Positions 17,257 to 27,124 of a DNA stretch of 64,000 nt are shown piece by piece. Location: NCBI GenBank assembly GCA_002383485.1, contig DFYY01000005.1, forward strand, positions 11,944 through 75,943. The letters run 5' to 3'. A program made the translations under genes and the position numbers. Under the pieces are notes generated by a model. That model saw nothing but the letters and a program-made list of their open reading frames with translations, did no database searches and was not told the DNA's origin. The DNA is from Bacteroidales bacterium UBA4070. Its GTDB lineage: Bacteria > Bacteroidota > Bacteroidia > Bacteroidales > VadinHA17. Positions within the stretch are counted from its first letter, which is position 1, and every line of letters starts with the position of its first letter.

Positions 17257-18492
17257 TCAGAGCAGATCCCCGGCTTTTTCTTTCTTGCCGGTGAAGGGTT
17301 CGGTAGCACGGTTGAATATCCCGTGAACGTAAGCAATGGCCATCCCGTAATTTGTGACCGGGATGCTGTGCTTTTTTGGGTCCCTTAACCTGTTGACAAG
17401 CTGCCGGTGAGTCACCATGCAACCGCCGCACTGAATCACCAGGGCATAATCTTCTATAGGGCGCGGAAAACTGTCAAGCCCTGCCACCGTGTCAAACTCG
17501 AGTTTCTTCCCGGTGAAGCTGGCCAGCCACCGGGGTATCTTCACTCTTCCGATATCATCACATGTTACATTGTGGGTGCAGGATTCCAGCAGCAGGATCC
17601 TGTCGCTGTCCTTCAGTTCTCCTATTTTTAGCGTACCGCGAAGGTATTCTGCGAAGTCACCCTTCTGCCTGGCGAGGACGATGCTGAAACTTGTAAGCGG
17701 TATGTCTCGCGGGATGGATGCGTCAGCCTTGAGGAATACCTGGCTGTCGGTTATGACAAGAGCCGGTCTGATCCGCGTCCTGCGCAGGAAGGCATCCACT
17801 TCTCTCTCCTTGAGGACGATGGCAGTGCAGTCATTGTCCAGGATGTCGCGTATTACCTGCACCTGTGGCAGAATCAGCCTTCCCTCGGGAGCTTCGATAT
17901 CTATTGGCGTTATCAGCAGCACCGTGTCGCCCGGCTTGACAAGGTCTCCTATCAGTCCGCGGCTCTTTATGGCTGTCGGAGGCATGGTCTCCTTAATCAT
18001 CCTCAGCAGCGCGGGGTTGTATTTCCCGGGGTGCATGGCCGAGTATTCCGCAACCTCCTTTCCTGTCAGACTTCTGACCTTTTCGCGGAGTTCCGGGGTT
18101 ACCGGGGTGAGATCACTTTTGTTGTGCACAACCACATACGGAACATCAAGCTTGTTGAGCTCCTTCGTCAGTCTGACCTCGTGTTCTTCAAACCTGTTTT
18201 CTGAAAGAACCAGGATGGCCAGGTCAATCAGCTTGAGGGCAGCCATTGATTTTTTAATCCGTAGCTCTCCCAGGTCTCCTGTATCATCAATTCCGGCTGT
18301 GTCAATAAATATCAGGGGGCCCAGTCCGTGCACTTCGATACTCTTCTTTACCGGGTCAGTGGTGGTACCGGCCACATCCGATACAATTGCAATATCCTGT
18401 CCCACAAGTGCATTGATAAGTGAGCTTTTACCCACATTCCTTCGGCCGAATATGCCCACATGGGGTTTTGTGTCTCTTCCTCTTGAACTCAT
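17257..18492 (-). CDS. hydF: [FeFe]-hydrogenase H-cluster maturation GTPase HydF
   Basis: Scaffold on which the 2Fe subcluster of [FeFe]-hydrogenase is completed. The N-terminal GTPase domain shows the P-loop GRRNVGKSSL, the switch VAGTTTDPV, DTAG, and NKSD. The C-terminal part has the cluster ligands in the CTHN segment and QCGGC; the common form is CxH followed by HCxxC, so the His before CxxC is Gln here. Start set at the ATG 18492, 7 bp after the aspartase stop codon; a TTG six codons upstream is less likely. hydE, hydG and the hydrogenase are outside the window. About 412 residues, normal length. Confidence 0.93.
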   Translation of the reverse strand: MSSRGRDTKPHVGIFGRRNVGKSSLINALVGQDIAIVSDVAGTTTDPVKKSIEVHGLGPLIFIDTAGIDDTGDLGELRIKKSMAALKLIDLAILVLSENRFEEHEVRLTKELNKLDVPYVVVHNKSDLTPVTPELREKVRSLTGKEVAEYSAMHPGKYNPALLRMIKETMPPTAIKSRGLIGDLVKPGDTVLLITPIDIEAPEGRLILPQVQVIRDILDNDCTAIVLKEREVDAFLRRTRIRPALVITDSQVFLKADASIPRDIPLTSFSIVLARQKGDFAEYLRGTLKIGELKDSDRILLLESCTHNVTCDDIGRVKIPRWLASFTGKKLEFDTVAGLDSFPRPIEDYALVIQCGGCMVTHRQLVNRLRDPKKHSIPVTNYGMAIAYVHGIFNRATEPFTGKKEKAGDLL

Positions 18493-18499
18493 TGCTTCA

Positions 18500-19942
18500 T
18501 CAGTCTTCAAGATCTTTCAGCCGGTAGCCTCCCTGCACCAGGTTTTCAGGCTTCAGTATCTCGATGAGCTTACCAGGTTGCAGGTATCCCATTTTTTCAT
18601 TTGCCTCAATAATATTCAATCCCTCAGTCCTCATTACACCTGCTATCTCCGAAGCCTTTTTATAACCGATGAATGGCAGTAGGGCGGTTGTAACGGCGGG
18701 ACTTGAAAAGGCATTTCTTTCAGCAGCCGAAGTATCGATCTCCAGGCCTTCAAGTAGGTTGACCGCTGCAGTCTTGTCAGCGCTGATAAGCAGCTTCAGG
18801 CTTTCCAGCAGGGCATGACCGATTAAGGGAAGATAGGCGTTCAGTTCAAGGCATCCCTGCGCCGACAGCCCGGTGACAAGCTGGTCATTGCTGTAGACGC
18901 GGTGAGAGCAGCTTATGACGAATTCGGGAATGACAGGATTAACCTTTCCGGGCATGATGGAACTGCCGGTCTGCTTCTTAGGGAATGACAGTGAATTGTT
19001 CCCGTGCAGATCAGATGCCAGCAAACGTATGTCAGCGGCCATCTTCTCCATTGTTACCGCATGAGATTTTATGATGCCATGCACCTCAACTATCGGGTCA
19101 AGGTTCGATGTGGCATCTGAGAGGTTCTCGCCCCTGGTGACGGGAAGACCTGTCAACTGCTGCAACCGTGGAACCACTTCGGCCACGAAAAATTTCGGGA
19201 CAGTGATGGAGGTACCTATTGCCGAACCTCCGAGGTTAACCACCTTTATCCGTTCAAGGCATTTCGAGACTCTCCACCAGTCGCGGGAGAGGGCATCGCT
19301 GTAACTGCTGAAGAGCCTGCCGTAGGTGGATGGCACTGCCTCCTGCATCTGGGTGTAAGCAATGCGAAGCGTATTGCGATATCTCTTTTCCAGGTCCTCA
19401 GCCTTTTTCCTCAGCTCATTGATGGATTCTTCAAGCTCTGTCAACAGGTTCATGGCTGCAATACGCAGGGCTGTGGGCACTACATCGTTGGTCGACTGGA
19501 ATATATTGGCGTCTTCAATCGGATCAATGAAATCATAATCCCCCGGTTTCCTTCCGAGTAACTGCAGGGCACGGTTGGCGATTATCTCGTTGACATTCAT
19601 ATTGATGCTGGTGCCAGCGCCGCCCGAAATCGCAGGTACAATGAAATGCTCAAAGTGTTTTCCGGCTTCGCATTCCTCTGCCGCTGCAGAGAGAGCATCG
19701 AGCTTTTCAGAGGTTACAACCCTGACATTCATGGCCGCCAGGTCATACTGTTTTGCCGCTTCTGCAAAAAAGGATGCTGCCGTAAGATAGCATGCCCGCT
19801 TAGTCACTGCCATAGCCCTGTACCACTCCGCACAGAACCGCCCCTCATCGGGGAAATTCCCGCGAGCCCTGGCTGAGTGAATACCGTACAGTACACCGTC
19901 CTCCAGTTCCTTTTCTCCTATGAAATCTTTTTCACGGCGCAT
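18500..19942 (-). CDS. aspA: Aspartate ammonia-lyase (aspartase)
   Basis: Reversibly splits aspartate to fumarate and ammonia. Family blocks are clear: GTSINMNVNEIIANRALQ, FIDPIEDANIFQSTNDVVPT and the signature GSSIMPGKVNPVIPEF. Start chosen at 19942 (MRREKDFIGEKEL) because it aligns with the aspartase N-terminus and lies 7 bp after the upstream stop; ATG 19960 would overlap the upstream gene by 11 bp, and the open frame extends even further without family similarity. It directly precedes hydF; this pairing recurs, as I recall, in hyd maturation loci of other anaerobes, possibly to supply ammonia or fumarate. Fumarase is the main alternative. Confidence 0.9.
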   Translation of the reverse strand: MRREKDFIGEKELEDGVLYGIHSARARGNFPDEGRFCAEWYRAMAVTKRACYLTAASFFAEAAKQYDLAAMNVRVVTSEKLDALSAAAEECEAGKHFEHFIVPAISGGAGTSINMNVNEIIANRALQLLGRKPGDYDFIDPIEDANIFQSTNDVVPTALRIAAMNLLTELEESINELRKKAEDLEKRYRNTLRIAYTQMQEAVPSTYGRLFSSYSDALSRDWWRVSKCLERIKVVNLGGSAIGTSITVPKFFVAEVVPRLQQLTGLPVTRGENLSDATSNLDPIVEVHGIIKSHAVTMEKMAADIRLLASDLHGNNSLSFPKKQTGSSIMPGKVNPVIPEFVISCSHRVYSNDQLVTGLSAQGCLELNAYLPLIGHALLESLKLLISADKTAAVNLLEGLEIDTSAAERNAFSSPAVTTALLPFIGYKKASEIAGVMRTEGLNIIEANEKMGYLQPGKLIEILKPENLVQGGYRLKDLED

Positions 19943-19949
19943 GGCGATA

Positions 19950-21140
19950 TTATTTTTCATCCCCGGAAACGGGAGGTGAGAGTTTCCTCGACTGTGCCTC
20001 TGCCTCAATCTCCTCACTCTTTTTCTGCAATTCGTCAATTGAGATAATCTTGGCCCGCTTTTCTGTAGGTGGATTGAGTTTTTCGGACTTTTCAAATTCA
20101 ATTACCTGTTTCCTGAGGTCTTCAGGCAGATCCTTCTGACTTTTAAGGACTATGTCAATGAACTCTTCCGAAAAGAACTGATCGACCTGTATGCGTCGCT
20201 TGGCGGTATGGGCGAACTTGCCGATTATACGGCAGATGCTGTCACGGTCCTCGGGGCTCAGTTTCTCCGCCAGGTCATACTCCTCGATCTTTTTCAGCGA
20301 CAATATCACCGGTTCCAAAGAATCCTTGGTTATGACAAAGACATCATAATCGCCAAGCCTGTAGGTAAGCTGTTTTATCCTGTTGATAGTATTGGTTGGC
20401 ACTACCAGGAACATCGACTTCTTCACACTCTCCTGGCTGGCGTATTTCTTCAGGTTGTCAGCCTGTGCTTTAATATATGTCGGGAAGTTGGAGAGATCAT
20501 CGTTTGCAGGGCTCTTGGCGTCAAAGATAATATACTCACCGCTTATCTCTATTGTATTGTCGGGATTGCCCCTGAAGGGGACCTTTTCGACGTAGTTGAC
20601 ATGGTTGACGTCGCAGATGCGGATGATTGAGTTCTTCACGTCAGTTTCGTGTTCTGACCATTGCTTTTTCATAGTTTCCAGCCTGTCAGCTGCCGCCTGC
20701 AGTTTTTCCTCGTTCAGTCTCCGTCGCTCGGCCTCGAGGCTGTCTTTTGTCTGGTTCAGCCGTGCGATGTTCTCGTTGTAGTTTTTGATGTTGTCTTCCC
20801 TGGTTGCTTCAAAGCCGGCCACTTTTTTCGTGAGCTCCTGTATGCCGGCTGAGTTTTCCCTAAGGCGTCCGTTGAGCTCCTCGATGTTTGCATCCTTGCG
20901 GGCCGACTGCACCTCCATCTCGCGTACCCTCTGGGAGAGGTTTTCATTGCGTCCGGAGAGTTCGGTGATGCGGTTCTGCAGCCTGCCGGTGGTCTCACGA
21001 ATTGCTTCCGTCTCCCGTGCAAGAGCCCGGAATTCCTCGTAAGCGTCGAAGCTGAGATTCCTGATCTTTCTCCAGTGGAAAAGCCTCTGCCAGAAGCCTA
21101 TATCCTTTATCTGTGCAAAAAAGAGGTTCAGTTTTTCCAT
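19950..21140 (-). CDS. RmuC-like coiled-coil protein with PD-(D/E)XK-type core
   Basis: 396 residues: a short hydrophobic/aromatic N-terminus, then a long coiled coil (about 35-155, rich in Glu, Arg, Leu, Asn), then a globular domain. In that domain NPDNTIEI followed by YIIFDAKSP fits the D...(D/E)xK pattern of RmuC-type nucleases; KQLTYRLGDYDVFVITKDSLEPVI follows. RmuC proteins act in DNA recombination, but this copy is shorter and diverged, so nuclease activity is inferred. It is first in a three-gene leftward run with aspA and hydF (gaps of 7 bp), a link with no known reason. Confidence 0.6.
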   Translation of the reverse strand: MEKLNLFFAQIKDIGFWQRLFHWRKIRNLSFDAYEEFRALARETEAIRETTGRLQNRITELSGRNENLSQRVREMEVQSARKDANIEELNGRLRENSAGIQELTKKVAGFEATREDNIKNYNENIARLNQTKDSLEAERRRLNEEKLQAAADRLETMKKQWSEHETDVKNSIIRICDVNHVNYVEKVPFRGNPDNTIEISGEYIIFDAKSPANDDLSNFPTYIKAQADNLKKYASQESVKKSMFLVVPTNTINRIKQLTYRLGDYDVFVITKDSLEPVILSLKKIEEYDLAEKLSPEDRDSICRIIGKFAHTAKRRIQVDQFFSEEFIDIVLKSQKDLPEDLRKQVIEFEKSEKLNPPTEKRAKIISIDELQKKSEEIEAEAQSRKLSPPVSGDEK

Positions 21141-21310
21141 AACATAAAATCCGGATAAAGTTAATAATTCTGCCCGGAGTATGTTTACTACGACTGTTCC
21201 GTCTTAACAGGAAATGAGGTTGAGCATAATATGCTGCCCCGTCCGGTGATCTGGGTTTGATAATTCATGCAGTGAATCTCAATACTTTTTTTCCGGGATA
21301 CGTACATATA

Positions 21311-21342
21311 CAAAAACCGCCCTCCCAGTCTGCGGGAGGGCG
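21311..21342 (-). terminator. Rho-independent terminator after the sprF-like gene
   Basis: Reading leftward, a perfect 9-bp stem CGCCCTCCC / GGGAGGGCG (21342-21334 with 21326-21318) and a 7-nt loop are followed by a run of five T. It lies 25 bp after the stop codon of the PorP/SprF-like gene and ends the adhesin operon. Confidence 0.9.
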
Positions 21343-21366
21343 ATCTTCCTTCTCCGGGGGAATAAT

Positions 21367-22266
21367 TTATTCCCCTTTACTGATCAGTTTTCCGACATTC
21401 AGCCCCAGTCCCATCTCATGGGTGTTGAATACATCAAGTGTGATTGATGATGCAAAATTGAAACTGTACGAGATCTGTATTGCCTTTGTTATTTCAGCCC
21501 CGAATCCGGCACCCCAGATACCAGGGTCACGGAATGAAACGCTTCCCCATATCCTGTCCTGATAGGTAACCCTTGTTGCCAGCCCGACCTGGCTTTTAAT
21601 GTACCGGCCTCCCCTGATGTATGCTATCGGGTTGACGCTCCACCGGTCATTGAACCTGTGGAGGTATGTAGTGTGGGCCTGGAAGTTAGCCAGTGGCCTG
21701 TAGGTGACATCAACCTCATCATATTTCGCATCGCCGAAACTGATATTGGCGAACATTATCCCGGCTTCGATACCCTTGAACAGGTAAAGCGCTGAGAAAT
21801 CCGTCATGAGTTTCAAATTTGACGAGACATCGCCCTGCGTCAAGACCGGATCGAGATCATAATTGGGATCATTGTAGTACTCTGAGAAATTCATCCTGTT
21901 ATGGTAAAGGCCTGCCGAGAGAGCCAGAAGTACCCTGTGATCACCTGTAACCTTCAGGCTGTAGCTATAGGTTCCCATAATGTATAGCTGGTTGAAGATA
22001 CCGGCTTTATCATAGATGATTTTGCCTCCGTAGGCTGCATTTGTCATTAGCAGATCACTGTAGGAAGCACGGATCGTTTTCGGTCCTCCTTCAATGCCTG
22101 TCCAGTCAGTCCTGAAGCTGGTGAAGAAATTGCCAGGATTGGAATGGCCTGCATATGAGGAAGAAAGGGAATACTTATCCATGAAGTAGTTCTCTGAAAC
22201 AGGCATCTGCTGTGCAAGGATAAGGCCCGGGATGAGAACGAATGCTGCAATTAGTATCTTTTTCAT
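21367..22266 (-). CDS. PorP/SprF family T9SS outer-membrane protein
   Basis: 299 residues with signal peptide (about 1-18, ending ILAQ) and a beta-barrel-like body; start motif QQMPVSENYFMDKYSLSSSYAG and the ending EMGLGLNVGKL are typical of PorP/SprF. These proteins help secrete or attach type-B CTD adhesins by the type IX system. The gene follows the adhesin by 17 bp on the same strand, the usual sprB-sprF-like arrangement, so it is probably dedicated to that adhesin. A strong terminator follows. Confidence 0.92.
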   Translation of the reverse strand: MKKILIAAFVLIPGLILAQQMPVSENYFMDKYSLSSSYAGHSNPGNFFTSFRTDWTGIEGGPKTIRASYSDLLMTNAAYGGKIIYDKAGIFNQLYIMGTYSYSLKVTGDHRVLLALSAGLYHNRMNFSEYYNDPNYDLDPVLTQGDVSSNLKLMTDFSALYLFKGIEAGIMFANISFGDAKYDEVDVTYRPLANFQAHTTYLHRFNDRWSVNPIAYIRGGRYIKSQVGLATRVTYQDRIWGSVSFRDPGIWGAGFGAEITKAIQISYSFNFASSITLDVFNTHEMGLGLNVGKLISKGE

Positions 22267-22283
22267 TTTACTGTGGATCTGAA

Positions 22284-25200
22284 TTATCTGACAATATTGA
22301 CAGTACCTGTGATTGTTCCTGCATTTTCCGTTTTGATGACATAATAGTACGCTGCCGACGGGAGTGCGACTCCGTCACTGGTGCCAGCCCAGTCGTTTTC
22401 ATAGCTGGTTGAGGAGAAGACAAGTTTTCCCCAGCGGTTGAATACCCTGATGTCATAGGTGCCGAAAGAGTCAATCCCGGCGATCTCCCAGTGGTCATTG
22501 TAACCGTCATTGTTGGGGGTGAACAGGTTCATGATATTACTGTGCGATGAAATGATCTCAATAGTAACTGTCGCCTCTGCAGGACTGTAATTAATGTCAC
22601 CGGCCTGGTAAGCCCTGACCACTACAGTGCCCCTGCCTACCCCGGTGAGGGTTGAGCCGGAAACTGTTGCAAGGCTCTCATTGGTACTTTCAAAAAGCAC
22701 CTGTAATCCGGACGATGCAGTTGCCTGAAGCTCTCCTGTTTTTGTGACAAGGAGTTCTTCGGGCCATGATGTGAAAGTGACAGTCTGAGTAATCCTGGTC
22801 ACGGTCAGTACACCTTCTTCGAGGACAAGGTCATAGTTATTGTCATCTCCGCCGGTCAGGATGATTGAATAGGTCCCTACGGGTGATGCAGATGTTGCCT
22901 GGGTAGAAGGTGCAGGGGCGTTGTCAAGTGCCGATATATTGTCTCCGTTGACGAATCCTTCACATGTGAATGTAAATGTGGGATTCTGCTCCAGGTAGGC
23001 CCTGGTTTTATCATCAGCAGTGACAGTCAGGATTGCTTTTCCAACAGTCAGGGTAACCTGTGTATCCTCTGCAGGATTATAGTTGACGTCACCGGCCTGA
23101 CTTGCTGTTATTACGGCAGTACCGGCGCTGCGTACAGTAAGGTAGCCGCTGATGATCTCTGCCACTGCTGTGTTGTCACTTGAGAACGTTACCGGGAGGG
23201 ATGATGAGGCCACAGCATCCGGAATAAACGGTGTTGCACCATACAAAACCGGGTCAATTGCAGTAAAGGTTACAGACTGATCAGCTTTCTCCACCGTCAG
23301 TACCTGAACCACATCCATGGCGGCATTGTAGTTGTCGTCACCTGCCTGGGAAGCAGTAATATCAGACGAGCCGGCCCCTATTATCATGATCATGCCGCCG
23401 GATACAACAGCCACATCGGTGTTGCTGCTCGTATAAGAGATGGTCAGGCCTGACGAAGCAGCTGCTATGGGGTCGAAATCCGGATCGCCGTAGGTCTGCA
23501 CTGCGATCGGAACAAATTCAATTGTCTGTGTTGCTTTTTCGACCACAAGGGTACGAGAGACATCCATGGCAGGCAGGTAGTTCTCATTTCCGTCCTGCGA
23601 AACGGTTATAACTGCCGATCCTGCACCTGTAATGTGAACTGAAATGCCGTCAACTGTTGCAACGCTCTCATTGCCGCTTGTATAAGCTACAGGTAATCCG
23701 GATGTTGAAGCCGCTGAAAGTTCGAAATCAGGATCACCGTAAACCGAACCGGCTAGTTCATTGAATGTGATAACCTGGCTGGCTTTGTTTATTGTAAGAA
23801 CCTGAGTCTGATCAGCTGCAGCATTGTAATTTTCATTCCCCGGCTGGCTGGCAGTAATAATGGCTGTGCCGGCGGAATTTATAACAATAGTGCTGCCCGA
23901 AACCGATGCGACAGACGGGTCACTGCTTGAATAAACCACAGGGAGTCCCGAGGAGGCTGTAGCCTCCGGTGTCACCGCCGGATCGCCATAGGTGACTGCT
24001 GTCAGAGCAGTGAAGGTGACAGACTGATCTGCCTTTGTGACAACAAGTGTCCTGGTCACTGCAGTTGCCGGCTCATAATCATCATCCCCTGACTGTGAGG
24101 CGGTGATTACCGCTGAACCTGCCCCGGTGATTTGTATAAGTCCTCCTGAGATCACAGCAACAGAGGTGTTGCTGCTTGAGAAGGTAACTGGCAAACCTGA
24201 TGATGAGACAGCCCCGGGATTGATTTCCGGATCACCGAAAACAGCCGCCGGCAATTCGGGGAACGTTATTGTCTGGGTTGCCCTGTTTATCACGAGCGTC
24301 TGTTGTACATCAGGTGCAGCCATGTAGTTTACATTTCCAGCCTGTTTTGCAGTAATGACAACCGTGCCTGCGCCGTTGATTTGCACTGTGTTTCCTGACA
24401 GTGATGCCACTCCGTCATTGTTTCCGGAAAAGCTTACTGCCAGACCCGATGAAGCGGTAGCTTCAATGGTAAAGTCGGGATCTCCGAATGTATGTGATGA
24501 TACCGGCCCGAATGAAATTGTCTGCGTCGCTTTGTTGACAGTGAGAGTCCGTTGTACATTCACTGCAGCATCGTAGTCTGCATTTCCGGCCTGGGATGCG
24601 GTGATAACCGCGGTGCCGGCCCCGATTATATGTATAAGACCGCCGACAACTGTTGCCACATCCGCATTGTCAGAAGAATATGTTACTGTCAGTCCGGAAC
24701 TGGCTGTTGCACCGGGATTAATATCTGCACTTCCGTAAGTCACAGGTGCAATTACAGGGAATGTAATTGACTGACTGCTTTTGGTAACAGTCAGTGTCTG
24801 TTGAACGGCAGAGGCAGCGTTATAGTTGGAGTTGCCTGGCTGTGATGCTGTAATTACCGCAGTACCGGCAACTACAATATGAATCTGGCCGGCCACTATG
24901 GTGGCAACATCGCTGTTGCTGCTGGAGTAAGCTACAACCAGTCCTGAAGAAGCTGTGGCTCCGGGATTGAAATCCGGATCACCAACGATTTTTGACGGCA
25001 GTGCATTAAATGTGATTGACTGATCCGCTTTTGATACAGTAAGGTTTGCAGTAACGTTCAATGCTTCATTGTAAAAGCTGTTCCCGGTCTGTGATGCTGT
25101 GATTACGGCGGTGCCCGTACCAGTGATATGAATGTTTCCGGAAACTATGGTTGCCACATCCGTGTTGCTGCTGCTGTAAGTTACCTGCAGTCCTGAGGAT

Positions 25201-27122
25201 GCGGTGGCACCGGGATTGAAATCTGAATCACCGAATATTTTTCCGGAGATTGAGGGGAAGGAGATGGTCTGGGTTGCCTTGCCGACAGTAAGGGTCCTGA
25301 TATACCTTGCCGGAGCGTATGTGCCGCTGCCGCCCTGGTATGCAGTAATCTCCGCAGTACCAGGGGAGTTGGGTGTAAGTAACGTTCCGTTGACACTAGC
25401 TACTGAGGTGTTGGAGCTTGTGAATGTTACCGAAGCCCCGCTGGAAGCAGATGCAGACATTGTGACGGCCGGGTCGCCGTAGGTCATAACCGGCAGGTCA
25501 GCAAAGGTTATAGTCTGTATAAGGAAGTTAACAGGCTGATCAACGAATGATGGAAGCAGCCCGCCGGCTTCCGACATGACATCACCCTGTGTATAGGAAA
25601 TCAGCACGGTTTCGCTTCCTGTGAGAGGAGTGGCAAGATTCACTATAATTGAGTATGGGTCACCATCCTTTAAATTGACTGAAGAAACAGGAACCGAAAC
25701 GCCGTTTACCTTTACTGTAAACTGACCCTGTTTTCCTGACGGATCAGCCATAGGCTTATCAAACTGGATCTCTATGTTGCCTGCCCTGGCTGCAACAAGA
25801 AAGTTCGGGATACCCGGAGGGTTCACATTTACGGTGATCGTTGCAGAAGGTGAATCTCCCGTATTGTCACGTATTATAAAATCGAAATTACCTGCTCCGT
25901 TGCCTGTTCCGCCACTGGCGACATAGATAAGGTTCATCTGGCTGTCAGTAACTGTTGCCGGTACAGAGGCAATGGGAGCTCCTGACAATCCTCCGACATA
26001 CTGGTACAGGGAGCCTGCAGTTGGGAGTGTTGTTATTATTGCTGTTTTGGCACTGGCATCTCCGCCGTTAAACTGCAGCCTGACCGGCCTCTCCTCATTC
26101 TGCTCAACGTACACTGTCTGGGGCACTGCTGAAAGAGGAGGATTTTCACTCGTGGCGAACCGGTATATCTCTGACCAGGTTGTGCCGGTTGAGTTGGAAG
26201 CAAAAACGGCCCAGTAGTATGTCGCGTCGGTTGAAAGCCCTGAGATCTCATAGGAGGTAGCTGTCCCTGCATCGTAGTTTGCCGAGTTGCTTATGTCCGA
26301 GTTGGAGGAAATTTTCAGAGTATACGAGCTTGCATTGGAGGCTTCCGTCCATTCAAAGGTCTGGGTTGATCCCACCACGGCATCGTATGCAGGACTGACA
26401 AGGGAGGGGATGCCGGGTTCCGGCAGACTCATGTTTTTTGTAAGATAAACTCCGTCATAGATCGCAGATGAATTCACTGTATATGTTGTCCCTGAAGGAG
26501 TAAAGAGAATTGCTTGTTTGGATTGAATCGCCGAGGAGTTGTGATAGGCATACTGTATTCCCGCGGTGCCACCTGAGTTCTCAATCCCGATAGTGGCTGA
26601 CTGTCCGTGTGCCCTGGCAGAAGTGTTGTCAATAATACTCCGGTACTGAATCTGGATGTTATTGGTCCCTTCATACAGAATAACCGCAAAGGTTCCCATC
26701 AACACGGTACTGGAATAGAATCCCATATTGGTCCACTGGATTATGCACTTTCTGTTGGGTGCCGCTCCGATGGTAGTATACAGTATCTTGCCCGAAGGGT
26801 CAATTACAATATCATCCCAGAAGGCGGATATTAAATTGTTCGGTGTACCGGTACTTGGTATCGGATCCTCGGTATAGTCACCGGAGCCGGAGCCGAACAT
26901 TACAAGCCCATTTGAGGAAACATGAAACTGCGTGTAATTATTACCGTAGAATGTGAATGTGAATCCGATGTTTAGCGGCCCCCAGGAACCGTCATCATAG
27001 TAACCTTCATAAACAATGGTGCCCGGATAGGTAGTCTCGGCTACCTGGGCATTTGCTGTCAGCATTCCCAGGCATGACAGCAATATGGTCAGATAAATGT
27101 ATCTCATGGTCGTATCTTTCAT
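22284..27122 (-). CDS. Large surface adhesin with Ig-like repeats and type-B T9SS C-terminal domain
   Basis: 1612-residue secreted protein. In order: signal peptide (about 1-26, ending ANAQ), a nidogen-like region (about 30-210, with HVSSNGLVMFGSG and SAFWDDIVID), an FnIII-like domain (about 235-330), cadherin-like and SwmA-like regions (about 335-530), about ten consecutive 83-residue Ig-like repeats (about 534-1360), an MBG-type domain (TVTADDKTRAYLEQ), one diverged repeat, and a gliding-motility-associated C-terminal domain (NLFTPNNDGYNDHWEI to GTVNIVR). The last domain is the T9SS type-B sorting signal. The partner SprF-like gene is 17 bp downstream. Role: cell surface attachment or motility. 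ATG 27107 is an alternative start. Confidence 0.93.
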   Translation of the reverse strand: MKDTTMRYIYLTILLSCLGMLTANAQVAETTYPGTIVYEGYYDDGSWGPLNIGFTFTFYGNNYTQFHVSSNGLVMFGSGSGDYTEDPIPSTGTPNNLISAFWDDIVIDPSGKILYTTIGAAPNRKCIIQWTNMGFYSSTVLMGTFAVILYEGTNNIQIQYRSIIDNTSARAHGQSATIGIENSGGTAGIQYAYHNSSAIQSKQAILFTPSGTTYTVNSSAIYDGVYLTKNMSLPEPGIPSLVSPAYDAVVGSTQTFEWTEASNASSYTLKISSNSDISNSANYDAGTATSYEISGLSTDATYYWAVFASNSTGTTWSEIYRFATSENPPLSAVPQTVYVEQNEERPVRLQFNGGDASAKTAIITTLPTAGSLYQYVGGLSGAPIASVPATVTDSQMNLIYVASGGTGNGAGNFDFIIRDNTGDSPSATITVNVNPPGIPNFLVAARAGNIEIQFDKPMADPSGKQGQFTVKVNGVSVPVSSVNLKDGDPYSIIVNLATPLTGSETVLISYTQGDVMSEAGGLLPSFVDQPVNFLIQTITFADLPVMTYGDPAVTMSASASSGASVTFTSSNTSVASVNGTLLTPNSPGTAEITAYQGGSGTYAPARYIRTLTVGKATQTISFPSISGKIFGDSDFNPGATASSGLQVTYSSSNTDVATIVSGNIHITGTGTAVITASQTGNSFYNEALNVTANLTVSKADQSITFNALPSKIVGDPDFNPGATASSGLVVAYSSSNSDVATIVAGQIHIVVAGTAVITASQPGNSNYNAASAVQQTLTVTKSSQSITFPVIAPVTYGSADINPGATASSGLTVTYSSDNADVATVVGGLIHIIGAGTAVITASQAGNADYDAAVNVQRTLTVNKATQTISFGPVSSHTFGDPDFTIEATASSGLAVSFSGNNDGVASLSGNTVQINGAGTVVITAKQAGNVNYMAAPDVQQTLVINRATQTITFPELPAAVFGDPEINPGAVSSSGLPVTFSSSNTSVAVISGGLIQITGAGSAVITASQSGDDDYEPATAVTRTLVVTKADQSVTFTALTAVTYGDPAVTPEATASSGLPVVYSSSDPSVASVSGSTIVINSAGTAIITASQPGNENYNAAADQTQVLTINKASQVITFNELAGSVYGDPDFELSAASTSGLPVAYTSGNESVATVDGISVHITGAGSAVITVSQDGNENYLPAMDVSRTLVVEKATQTIEFVPIAVQTYGDPDFDPIAAASSGLTISYTSSNTDVAVVSGGMIMIIGAGSSDITASQAGDDNYNAAMDVVQVLTVEKADQSVTFTAIDPVLYGATPFIPDAVASSSLPVTFSSDNTAVAEIISGYLTVRSAGTAVITASQAGDVNYNPAEDTQVTLTVGKAILTVTADDKTRAYLEQNPTFTFTCEGFVNGDNISALDNAPAPSTQATSASPVGTYSIILTGGDDNNYDLVLEEGVLTVTRITQTVTFTSWPEELLVTKTGELQATASSGLQVLFESTNESLATVSGSTLTGVGRGTVVVRAYQAGDINYSPAEATVTIEIISSHSNIMNLFTPNNDGYNDHWEIAGIDSFGTYDIRVFNRWGKLVFSSTSYENDWAGTSDGVALPSAAYYYVIKTENAGTITGTVNIVR
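22560..25525 (-). repeat. Array of ~249-bp repeats encoding Ig-like domains
   Basis: About ten adjacent units of 83 codons, an MBG-type unit, then one diverged unit. Each unit starts near QTITF, has (Y/F)GDPDF, ATASSGLPV, SSSNTSVA, GAGTAVITASQ and ends VLTVxKA. Units differ at many positions, so they are old duplications under selection and not recent copies; recombination between units is still possible. Confidence 0.9.
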
Positions 27123-27124
27123 GG

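Noticed and set aside
17489..18682. 397-codon open frame on the plus strand opposite hydF
   Set aside because: It is antisense to clear HydF sequence, is dominated by Ser, Arg, Leu and Pro, and shows no family pattern. It is a shadow frame of a GC-rich gene.
22560..25525. Regular repeats that might suggest a CRISPR-like array
   Set aside because: Units are 249 bp, in frame and diverged, and encode Ig-like domains inside one gene.
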